DNA from: Chondrus crispus
Taxonomy: Eukaryota; Rhodophyta; Florideophyceae; Gigartinales; Gigartinaceae
Length of the DNA stretch: 64,000 nt
Assembly (NCBI RefSeq): GCF_000350225.1
Contig: NW_005179160.1
Location: forward strand, 65,460 to 129,459
Reading direction: 5' to 3'
The position numbers and the translations under genes are program-made. The notes under the pieces were generated by a model, which saw only the letters and a program-made list of their open reading frames with translations, was not told where the DNA came from and searched no databases. Shown piece after piece: positions 18,101-26,065 of the stretch (its first letter is position 1; the number at the start of each line of letters is the position of its first letter).

Positions 18101-20778
18101 TACAGTCCCTGGATAGAGATATTGGAAACATCCTCAAAGCACCTGTCACTGGATGGATTGCAGGTAGCTCCTCAAAATTGCATGAGTACAGCACTGCGCG
18201 ACGCCATGATGCACTTGTCTCAGCATGTATGCTCTTTGCCTCTGCTGAAGACTTAGTATGCATCAATCCTTATGCCTGGAATTACAATGATCCGCCACAT
18301 ATGTTTGGTCCTGTCTACCACAGATGTGATGGCACGGTTGTCGGGTGGCGTGGAGCTGTGACCGACGTCCATGACGTTCGGCCGTTACCGTCCCGTTTTT
18401 GGGACACAAATGATTCCATAGGGATAGGTCCGCTTGCATTTCCGGCTTCTTCGTATGGTATCGACTCGTTCTTCATTGGGAATGAAATAAGTTCCGTAAA
18501 AGTCATCTATGTCGTTCAAGAGTCTGCCAACGACCATGTTGACTCTCGTGACCTGGCTGGTCGTAAAATCAACTTCGCAGTTATGGATGTCGTCAGGATG
18601 TACTTCTTGGACAGTTCTAACATAATCATGACTACTAAATTGGCACTTGTGGTGAGTCCGCCGAACAGAAGTGAAGAAGGAACACAAAGCCGTCAAAACC
18701 TGAATTACGAACTGAACCTATGCATACTTGACGATATTCCACTCGTTCGAGGTACGCGTCAAAGGCCGTCGGCTAGAAAAATGTTGGCTGAAGGTTCTTA
18801 CAGATCACTGCTTATATACAAGGTCGGAGAACACAATTTGAGAAGGAGTTTCACCATGTTTAAAGACATTAATAGCCTGCCTCTTCTAGACAGAGGAGTG
18901 ACGTTGGGATTTGCTGATATTGAAGGTCTCATGCAACGGCAGCTGAACAAATTTTCGATGACAGTGGCCGTTCGCCAACAACTCAATTTTGACTCAGTTC
19001 CCCATACAGTTGCAAGTGGACCACAGAAGTCGTTTACCATTAGACCTGCTGGTATTGCAGAACTAATAATGGAACAGGCGCGGCGAAAGATGCGACGTTA
19101 CGCTTCTGACCTCTCCGAAAGCCTTAACGACAGTCAGCTCGAGTTTCTCGCGTCATGGGCGTCGTCAGCTGTAGCGTACTACTCCTTGCATCCCAAAGGA
19201 AGGGATTTATTGCGACAAATGTATTTGAAAGGGCCTCGAAGTTATAGTGGAGGGAATGATGACCCCTCACGGTTCATGTCGATGACTTTCTTTTGTCAAG
19301 GACCTCCGGGCACTGGGAAATCTCATGTTGCTACTATCCTTGCCCTGGCTGCAATCGACCGAATCCTTGGAGTTGCCGAGAAGCCATTGAGGGAAGGAAG
19401 CTCATTGCCGAGAAACACGGAATGTTGTAACGAGTTCAATGGACGAGTCCTGGTTTTAACCGTTACCAACGCTGCATTGGACGACATACTCATCAAATAT
19501 AACGCCAAAATTCCGAAGCATGGCTCAGCAGACATCAAGCCTCTTCGACTTGGCTACAACTCAACGATCCCTTTCGTCCAGAGCCGAACGGTGGCACGAC
19601 TTGCACGTGCCTACAAGATGAGTGAAAAGCAAATTTTGACACGGCAAAGAGCTTTTTTCTCCACTTTCGGAGCGGCAATCGCCCTGGACTGGACGCCTGT
19701 GACATCTTTCGATTTGATAATCGTAGATGAAGCTGCATATGCAGAAGAGACAGAGCTTGTCGCAACCCTTTCACGAATAATTTCTGCTGTTGGGGAACCA
19801 GAACATGGCACGTCTATTGTCTGCGTCGGTGACTGCGCACAACTACAGCCGTTTGACGACAAATCTTTCAGATCTTGGACAAGTCACAAACGAGCGGAAT
19901 CGCATTTCTTCAACAAGGCACTCAAATTCCGCTCCAAAAAACCTACCTTCCCGACTGGGAAGGAGACTCAGCACAAAGACATTTGGAACGCTTCCCCTCG
20001 GTGCGTTTTTCTTCTCGACACTCAAATGCGAAGTGCCCAGCCCATCGGTACCCTTGTCAGCTCATTGTTCTACAAACACACCGTCAAGAACGGTGAAAGG
20101 AGAACGGAAAACCGTACATCGAGTACAATGATAGAACTTCAAACACTGGACATCCCTCTCAGTATTGTCAATCTTGTGGACACTCAACACGTATCTGGGA
20201 ACGAATTTCCGAACGTCGAGGAGAAAAACACAGAGGGAGGAGGATATCGAAATGAATTTGAGGCAGAGGTTATTGTGGACATGGTAAGTGGCTGGACACG
20301 TGCGCAAGGAAGGAGTAGTGGAATTGGAATCTTCACGCCATACAATGCTCAGAAGAACAATATAATCAGTCTCTTGCAGAGGAGAGGCTTAGAGAAGAGT
20401 AAGGTCGAAGTGCTTACATTCGACTCATCACAAGGCAAAGAATACGATGTCGTAGTCATTTCTCTGGTTAGAACAGTGCTAGCGCATAACGAAGGGTCGG
20501 TAAGGCCTAATCTGTTCCAGTTCTACGAGAACAAGAACGCAGCTTGTGTAGCCTTTTCAAGAGCCCGAGAAGCTCTTGTAGTTATCGGAAAGTGCGGGAC
20601 AATCGCACAGGCGAGCCCTTCTTGGAAAAAGTACTTGTCGGCCCTACGGAAAGGATCAAAGAGGGAAGAAGAAGCTTATACATATTTACAACCGCTGTAT
20701 TCAAGGCCTCCGCACTCAACTAGCCGTCGTCGACTCTCTTTGGTTCCTAAGCGATCTCCATCGCCACATATTGAATAG
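15181..20778 (+). CDS. Ulp1-type protease fused to UPF1-like SF1 helicase
   Basis: Uninterrupted 1865-codon gene from ATG 15181. Residues 1-230 are basic and disordered. Residues 230-470 hold a divergent C48 peptidase domain: His331 (ENHYSLSVI), Asp367 (HYDSLGS) and Cys430 (HMNCSTFVAMYC), with Gln421 before it. Residues 500-1280 are unassigned. Residues 1290-1820 are a superfamily-1 helicase of the UPF1/DNA2 kind: Walker A GPPGTGKS (1374-1381), Walker B IIVDEAAY (Asp1516-Glu1517), VGDCAQLQPF, DTQMRSAQPI, TPYNAQKNNI, DSSQGKEYDVVVISLVRT and FSRAREALVV. Protease and helicase in one chain suggest a replication or transposition protein of a mobile element. The intact frame suggests recent activity. 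Confidence 0.85.
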   Translation: MTGGRITRKAKIPKRGHANNEINLHDGHIAARSMPEDDSRAWQDIPSGSLPISSVRSTFTDPSPIQTRAQRNKRRRIQAKGPKSASQPHADVSSRNEPRRRKAARKTFSPIALDSEDVQEQLSPKGPGGEINPSHRAAREEVVPVEGDDEIECVQDEDKTEALQPSRFRMKGLNQVRLQQRKPSADDPKEVQDASSKPKRETEAKATVTEDHAVLIIEDDQPAATEEAFQYTTLVGTVYSLSNEDVNGLKNQPMSMVSFDAFLWVCNEAIAAQYNPKCHSLVHELELMSVYMARDPRRRSRFQNHLQPLKFWNHIFLKDVVVLVPLFYENHYSLSVIEGLSSGSQCFRHGSCTCPPHDREIFIRHYDSLGSTSPHKDHIVISAVTDWLWDGASSRLNFKMSNSEMSQHFKLEKVKECEGDQDMSRSHMNCSTFVAMYCHLVLSGSKMTSEARKPNEAIHDFIDTMKMRLAVKCTKRNDIRPPARLRNALAYYRLPVEQISQVASTADIFQVANWKIDESLSYMWSAATKSKTAEGLNMFRRQENRKAELKLDFKNRFANDVKKGPKLAAGMHSGILHIPMGSLWAAAECCYNLPGQDLAERVFITMRCYPDSGVLVRTPNFVLNVNSCVKLDITKSNKRKASTLHSEMRTLLAIFGVDVNSTARITTRYTPEARILMQEISVHVVGVCEYILQCLERVTSLGELTPRETRSELLNSILGVGLESQDPIEHIRAGRFLKSGVDLRTGEPGKQTYKCMNEALEMAQKVMKKAGKSFFEEWRSRTNSQTGRRMQGKIGESALLQFPNSVFREMYKALWTEMSERLSIDAGEDTKKALLNAFNASNALFVNVHGDRVVPTPRLISVFLERSAAPREPAPPPGTAITGSSTAAPPIIRSQCMTDIQGTGRYAEKHQLREQRFLVSITECSTELYSLSQYAQGDIEVFASCFFRVLYTTVQNAHWISSRGCGTSCKTMAVQSLDRDIGNILKAPVTGWIAGSSSKLHEYSTARRHDALVSACMLFASAEDLVCINPYAWNYNDPPHMFGPVYHRCDGTVVGWRGAVTDVHDVRPLPSRFWDTNDSIGIGPLAFPASSYGIDSFFIGNEISSVKVIYVVQESANDHVDSRDLAGRKINFAVMDVVRMYFLDSSNIIMTTKLALVVSPPNRSEEGTQSRQNLNYELNLCILDDIPLVRGTRQRPSARKMLAEGSYRSLLIYKVGEHNLRRSFTMFKDINSLPLLDRGVTLGFADIEGLMQRQLNKFSMTVAVRQQLNFDSVPHTVASGPQKSFTIRPAGIAELIMEQARRKMRRYASDLSESLNDSQLEFLASWASSAVAYYSLHPKGRDLLRQMYLKGPRSYSGGNDDPSRFMSMTFFCQGPPGTGKSHVATILALAAIDRILGVAEKPLREGSSLPRNTECCNEFNGRVLVLTVTNAALDDILIKYNAKIPKHGSADIKPLRLGYNSTIPFVQSRTVARLARAYKMSEKQILTRQRAFFSTFGAAIALDWTPVTSFDLIIVDEAAYAEETELVATLSRIISAVGEPEHGTSIVCVGDCAQLQPFDDKSFRSWTSHKRAESHFFNKALKFRSKKPTFPTGKETQHKDIWNASPRCVFLLDTQMRSAQPIGTLVSSLFYKHTVKNGERRTENRTSSTMIELQTLDIPLSIVNLVDTQHVSGNEFPNVEEKNTEGGGYRNEFEAEVIVDMVSGWTRAQGRSSGIGIFTPYNAQKNNIISLLQRRGLEKSKVEVLTFDSSQGKEYDVVVISLVRTVLAHNEGSVRPNLFQFYENKNAACVAFSRAREALVVIGKCGTIAQASPSWKKYLSALRKGSKREEEAYTYLQPLYSRPPHSTSRRRLSLVPKRSPSPHIE

Positions 20779-21028
20779 GCTAGTGTTCATTAACACGTTA
20801 AATGCGTTTGCACCGAGCATGTGCATTTCGGAATGCAGCTCACTTGGAGGCGAAATAGATAGCACTAACTGTGCGAACGGGCCCCCCGCAGACCAAACTA
20901 TCCCGCCTTATTAAATCTCATGTTTGTGTGAGAGTGTCAGTCGGTGCGCACGCATTTCGCAAATTTGGCCACTTTTTAGAAAACAAACGGGCAAATTTCG
21001 GACATAAACGCATAGATTTACCATAGTC

Positions 21029-21340
21029 ATGAAGGACTACAAAAATTTGAGCTACGCGATGCTGCAGAAGGGGCGGTTAGGGCGAGGGGGAAGATGGACC
21101 GCGGGAACGCGAGCTACGCGATGCTGCAGCAGGGGCGGTTTCGGGCGAGGAGGAGGGGGTGATCGGCCACAGCAACGCTAGCTACCTGATGCTGCAGCAG
21201 GGGCGGTTCAGGCGAGGGGGCGGGGGTGATGAACTACGAAAACGGGAGCTACGGGATGGTGCAGCGAAAGGCGGCTCGGGCGAGGGGGAGAAGGAGGTGA
21301 TGGATCACAGGAACGTGACCTACGCGATGCTGTTTAGAAA
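21029..21340. repeat. Minisatellite of about 62-71 bp units, each with its own short reading frame
   Basis: Five diverged units align at GCTACGCGATGCTGCAG (21051, 21113, 21181, 21248, 21319). Several units encode, in shifting frames, a peptide like NASYAMLQQGRF followed by Arg/Gly, and some begin with ATG-GAC/ATG-AAG. Length changes between units are not multiples of three, so no long protein results. Confidence 0.7.
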
Positions 21341-21676
21341 GGCACGGTGCTGCTCGAATGTCACAGGCGTGATACGTTCCATAGGCGTGAAACGCTTCAT
21401 AGTCAGGCCATACACTTGTTGGAATTCATCGGTCGTACATGCACTGTAGTAGAGAGTGCATACTCTGTAAAGGATCAGATTTTACATTGACTTTACGGCA
21501 AGGTGTCTATTTTTAATTAATTTCGCTGAAAGGACGCAGCACCGTACATCAAGGACGCAGCGCTGTACATCAACATTTTTGCATATAATGGGGGCTGGAA
21601 GAAAGGCACAGGATGCGTCGGATCATATTTCTTCTATTGGTACACTCTAATCGGAGCCCTACAGAGCCCGAATGTT

Positions 21677-21988
21677 TTCGAGTCTTATAGGGCTCCAATC
21701 CTCACGAGCCCAAGAGTGCTCGAATTCCTTCGAGCCTTATAGGGCTCGAATGATTTCGAGTCCTATAGGGCTCCAATCCTCACGAGCCCATCAGTGCTCG
21801 AATTCCTTCGAGTCTTATAGGGCTCGAATGATTTCGAGTCCTATAGGGCTCCAATCCTCACGAGCCCAAGAGTGCTCGAATTCCATCGAGCCTTATAGGG
21901 CTCTAATGATTTCGAGTCCTATAGGGCACCAATCCTCACGAGCCCAAGAGTACTCGAATTCCTTTGAGCCTTATAGGGCCGGAATGCA
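21677..21988. repeat. 78-bp tandem repeat (4 units) built of CCTATAGGGCT palindromes
   Basis: Units begin at 21677, 21755, 21833 and 21911, exactly 78 bp apart. Each has two half-units with GAG(C/T)C(C/T)TATAGGGCTC separated by AATCCTCACGAGCCC and GTGCTCGAATTCC. Decayed half-units run on to about 22060 and one lies at 21655. The same palindrome stands behind the genes ending at 3245 and 6124. The perfect period excludes a CRISPR array, which would have unique spacers. Confidence 0.9.
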
Positions 21989-22060
21989 GTCGAATTTTAT
22001 CTTCAATCCAATGTTCCTTCAATCATTTTCGAGCCCTAGACGGCTGCAATCTCCGAGCCC

Positions 22061-22782
22061 TAGAAGGCCTCAGACATGTCCGGCGCATTGCGCATTCCTA
22101 TCCCTATTTCTCCTTCGTCACGGTCACGCCATTCCATCGAGGTGGAAGCTACGAACACACGTGTACTATGCAACAAACCGTCGTCGTCATGCTGTTCGTC
22201 CGAGCATCCTACTCTGCAATGTTTTACAAGAAGACGCAAGCTCATTTATCCACGAAATTATTATTATTATTCTGTCCTGTACCCTCATGTTCCCCTCCAC
22301 GTCCGTCCCCTCTTATTTCACGGGTTCGAGCAAATGCATTTCCTCTGTGTTTCCGCCCGCCTTGAGAAGCCCGTTGTCCAATTTGCACTCTGTGCCATCT
22401 CTACTGTAGGGGTCCGTCTCCTCAACTAAATTTGTGCGGATTTGGTCGTTGACGTTTTGTTTTGAAACCTCATCTGCGGTCTTGAACCGGCGTGTCAGTG
22501 GCACTGGATTTTGTGAGAGCGTTGTGTGCTGGCCAACATCAATGCGGTCAAATTATGATGCAGATTTACCCGCTGAACTCATTTTGATATAGCATTTGGG
22601 TAGCTCATCGCACATAGAGCTGTTGTGTCTATAGCTCAGGCCAATTTGACACATAGCCTCCACTTTTCATCCCGTATTATTTTTGACTTGTGGCCTGTTC
22701 ACGCAAACAATATTGTCTTCATCTGTTCTTCTTGTTCAATTTATTACAGAGCTATGTTACTTAGATCAGAAAGCTGCTACGA
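22061..22782. other. Spacer between 78-bp array and minus-strand orphan gene
   Basis: Overlapping short frames without protein-like composition; no recognised repeat or gene. Confidence 0.4.
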
Positions 22783-24555
22783 CTACTTTGTCCCTATCGG
22801 CCGTACTTTTGCTTTGTTCCAAAGCAACGCTAGACAAGGGGCCTGAACAATGTGTATGAGTTGCGAAGGTGGGTTCCCGTTCCTAAAATGAGAAGTCTTA
22901 AATCTCTGAAATGCTTGCAACTGATACCATTCCTTGTAAATATAATGCTCTTTGTTTGCAAGTTGCACGTTTTCAGCAGCGACAAGATTCATCTTGAAGT
23001 CGAATATCAATATAGCACCGGCAGGGTCCATGACATTTTTTGCACGTATCTGTTCTCCTGAGAAACCAGCATATTGATGCATAGGTCTGGCAAAAATCGC
23101 GGTTCCAATAACCCTATTGAGATCTCCCAACACTTCAACCCGAGACAATAGATTCGTTTTCCAAACTAAAAACTGCCCAGAATAAAGGTCTCCCAAACCC
23201 TCTAGCCCAGTCTGGGGATATTGCTGACAGGGAACGGGGAATGCTGTGCCAGCCGAGTAAGTGAACTTTGCCTCCTTGCACTCACCGATTCGAACTGCAA
23301 CTTGATCTTGGGACAACTGTTTTCCGTGAAGTCTTCTCATTGAAGGGTATATCGTTGCAGTTCCTACCTCAATGAAACTTTCACATTTTTCCTCACTGAA
23401 CGAAGTGCGTAGTAGCTTAGTTCTCGCTTGCGTTATTGTGTTACAGCTTTTTTCGGTACATGGGCTACTCATAAATAGCATGACTTTCGATAATGAAGAG
23501 AATAGAACTTTGCAACCTTCTTCGTTCATACCTTTCTTCGCAAATCGGGACAGCACAGCGTGACAAGAACCTCTATTTCCTTGCGTCTGTAACATAAGGC
23601 AGAGAGCTGCAATGGCTGTAAGTTTCTTGATTCTTCCGTAGGTCTTGAGTTCCCGGAGGTCGACATCAGCGTGCTTCTTCGTCGGCTCAATTCCACGACT
23701 GAAACTGTGATTCAAGATCGGGAATCTAGCCCTAGACATTGCTTGGATCTCCTTTGGAAGAAGATCCCTGTACGTCAGATTCACGTTTGCCTGTCGCTGC
23801 CTTTTTTCCTCTGTATATACCTTCCGTACTAATTCTTGTATTGTTGGTCTGGAGAATGAATCCATGGTGAATTCCATATCGGGGTCGCAATGGGTACCAA
23901 TGCCAGTTCCATCAAGCAATAACCGGAAAATACTTTCGCAAGAACTACGCGAAATACTGAATGTGGTGGCATTGTTGAGACCTGTATTTGATCGATGAGG
24001 TGGCCGACTCATTCTATTCTCCAATGGCGCACGGAAACGTTCCGTGCATAGTTTTTTTCTCAAAGGGGAATCTTTCTCTCCAGTATTTGGTGGAATTCTG
24101 TCAATGTTCTTCAAAAAGACATCGGATGGATTTGATATCACACAGGATTCTTGACGACCTGGACGGTCAGGTGTACAATCATTATGATCTTGGTCGCCTT
24201 TGACTTCCGCATCACAAACTTCGAGGTGTTCTTTCGGCGCATCGAAGACGGCATTTCGGAGGTGAATGACGGTCTCAGAAGTTGTACTTGCGCCGATCTT
24301 CGCTGTGACTTGGAACTGAACGCTCTTCAGATCGGAAGACTTTTCCACTTGTTGTTCAACATATGAAAGTGTCGAGAGCACATGCGTCAGTGCAGTGGCC
24401 ATGGCACCATTGATACCCAAGGTGGTAAACAACGCACCTTGTGGAACTCTTTGACGTTGGAGAAGGCGTATGCAATGAACAGCAGTCGGGGTGAAACAAC
24501 TACACGAATCTGCAGTAGGAATGGTATTTGGAGGCATTGTTAGTTCAGTTGCCAT
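22783..24555 (-). CDS. Orphan protein of the large block, 591 codons including stop
   Basis: I start at ATG 24555 (MATELTMPPNTIPTADSC) because the 11 codons before it begin only with TTG. The frame is intact. Residues 1-180 carry several Cys and a Ser/Thr-rich part; 200-300 are basic; the rest looks globular (RELKTYGRIKKLTAIAALCL, SAGTAFPVPCQQYPQTGLEG, GAILIFDFKMNLVAAENVQL). No known motif is visible to me. It is divergent from the SWIM/KDZ-like gene across 1.5 kb containing two strong palindromes, so both may be controlled together. Confidence 0.65.
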   Translation of the reverse strand: MATELTMPPNTIPTADSCSCFTPTAVHCIRLLQRQRVPQGALFTTLGINGAMATALTHVLSTLSYVEQQVEKSSDLKSVQFQVTAKIGASTTSETVIHLRNAVFDAPKEHLEVCDAEVKGDQDHNDCTPDRPGRQESCVISNPSDVFLKNIDRIPPNTGEKDSPLRKKLCTERFRAPLENRMSRPPHRSNTGLNNATTFSISRSSCESIFRLLLDGTGIGTHCDPDMEFTMDSFSRPTIQELVRKVYTEEKRQRQANVNLTYRDLLPKEIQAMSRARFPILNHSFSRGIEPTKKHADVDLRELKTYGRIKKLTAIAALCLMLQTQGNRGSCHAVLSRFAKKGMNEEGCKVLFSSLSKVMLFMSSPCTEKSCNTITQARTKLLRTSFSEEKCESFIEVGTATIYPSMRRLHGKQLSQDQVAVRIGECKEAKFTYSAGTAFPVPCQQYPQTGLEGLGDLYSGQFLVWKTNLLSRVEVLGDLNRVIGTAIFARPMHQYAGFSGEQIRAKNVMDPAGAILIFDFKMNLVAAENVQLANKEHYIYKEWYQLQAFQRFKTSHFRNGNPPSQLIHIVQAPCLALLWNKAKVRPIGTK

Positions 24556-26065
24556 CAGAAGTACGTCCTTGAGAGATTTGCAGAGCAATTAATACGATGT
24601 GACGCAAAAAGAGATGGAATTTACTTCTTGTGCTCTATGGCGAAAGAGGGATACTGTTAGGGGCAATAACGGTTATGAGATTTCGCTACCCTTACGGCGG
24701 CAGCTCATCTCACTTTGAGCTACGAACCTCATTCTATCCCCTCTCATGTCCCGACAGATAAGCTGAGTCAGATGAGGTCAGATTGTCCCACTCGCCACCT
24801 CACCACCTGCAGAAAACGACCGGGCGGCATGATCTGCTTTACCCTTCGAAGGGTAGTACTGTACCCTCCTGCGAGTGTTACGTATACCCCTGGAGGGGTA
24901 CTCTACAGTACTATAGTGGTAGAGCAGGACCTAGTAGCGGGCACCTCACCGGGCCACGGCGAGACCGTGCAAAAGGCGAGTGCCTGTAACGGTATAGTCT
25001 CGAGTAGGTTCCATTGGAGGAAACGCTACTGCAACAGATCCAAGTAATGCTGAAATGTAGCGGAGCTCTGAAACCTGAAGCTCTAATTGAGATGAGCTAT
25101 AGGAATTGCAACTGAAATTAAGCTCAATTCTGTCGAAGACACATTACATTGAGCTCATCTATATATAGATCGAGCCCGGAAATGTATACATTCCCGGGCT
25201 CGACATAATTTTTGGGAAATTTTGAACTTCAGGATGTTATCGCCCGGGGCTCCTCCAGCCAGTTTCTGTAATATGCAGCTTTAGGAATCATATAAAGCGG
25301 CTCTATCGTGCTGTCCAGGCAGCCATGCGTCATCCGGTGCAGCTACGTGTAGTGGAGCGGTATGCTGCAAGATCTTACATCTCACAAGGATTCCCTCTCA
25401 TGAAACTTTCCTGCTAGCAGGAGAGTACGTACAGTATAATCCTGCTGTACAGTATAACGTTTACAGATAATGGCGTGCCCGTCGCAGGCCACGTAGGGCG
25501 GCGGATCCGTCAGCATGCGATCCTGTGAACAGCAATAAACAAGGAAATAATATTGGTGCCAATTGAAGCCTGAAGCAGATGCACAAATATAAACTAATGA
25601 CGTTGATAATCGATATCGCCGTTATAAACGGTATTATCCGCTGTCCGGATCTTGCCTTGAGATCCAAATCAATTCTCAACAAACCCATTCTCAAGTACTT
25701 TGGCTGCCGGTACCATACTGTACACTGTACTCTCTCTCTGTAGACATTGTCACCGTGCTTGACGCCTCAAATACACGTAGTGTACTGTACCATACAACTC
25801 TATCTCCTTTGCTTGATATGTCATATTGAGAGGGGCCACAATGTGCATGTCTGTGTCCCACGGTGATTTACATGTAAAGTTTACCGGTACTTCTCTTTGC
25901 TCACTTCGAAGTTGAACTGTTGAACTTCGCTACTTCGAATTTCGAACGCGCATCCCGTAATGTTACAGGGTCATCGTCGCTGCCGAGATCAACCTCCGAA
26001 CAATTATCATTCACGGAACCAGTGCTCTTTGTTTATTTGATCTAAGAATTGGTTGTGATAGAGGA
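24556..26065. other. Divergent spacer with palindromes and CTCATCTCA/TTGAGCT motifs
   Basis: Contains CTCATCTCACTTTGAGCT (24703 region), TTGAGATGAGCT (25088 region) and TTGAGCTCATCT (25149 region), the palindromes at 24840 and 24885, several TACTGTAC copies, and CGAGCCCGGGAAT-like inverted repeats near 25172-25203 (GATCGAGCCCGGGAA and TTCCCGGGCTCGA). No coding frame supported. Confidence 0.5.
24840..24900. promoter_or_regulatory. Two TACCC...GGGTA palindromes in a divergent promoter region
   Basis: TACCCTTCGAAGGGTA (24840-24855) is identical to 1015-1030. TACCCCTGGAGGGGTA (24885-24900) has 7-bp arms. They lie 285-345 bp from the start of the minus gene and 1.2 kb from the plus gene. Probable protein-binding sites, by inference only. 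Confidence 0.4.

Noticed and set aside
21159-21449. 97-codon gene over the minisatellite
   Set aside because: The frame only follows repeat units for part of its length and breaks where unit length changes.
21677-21988. CRISPR-like array
   Set aside because: Exact 78-bp tandem units with no unique spacers, in eukaryotic DNA.
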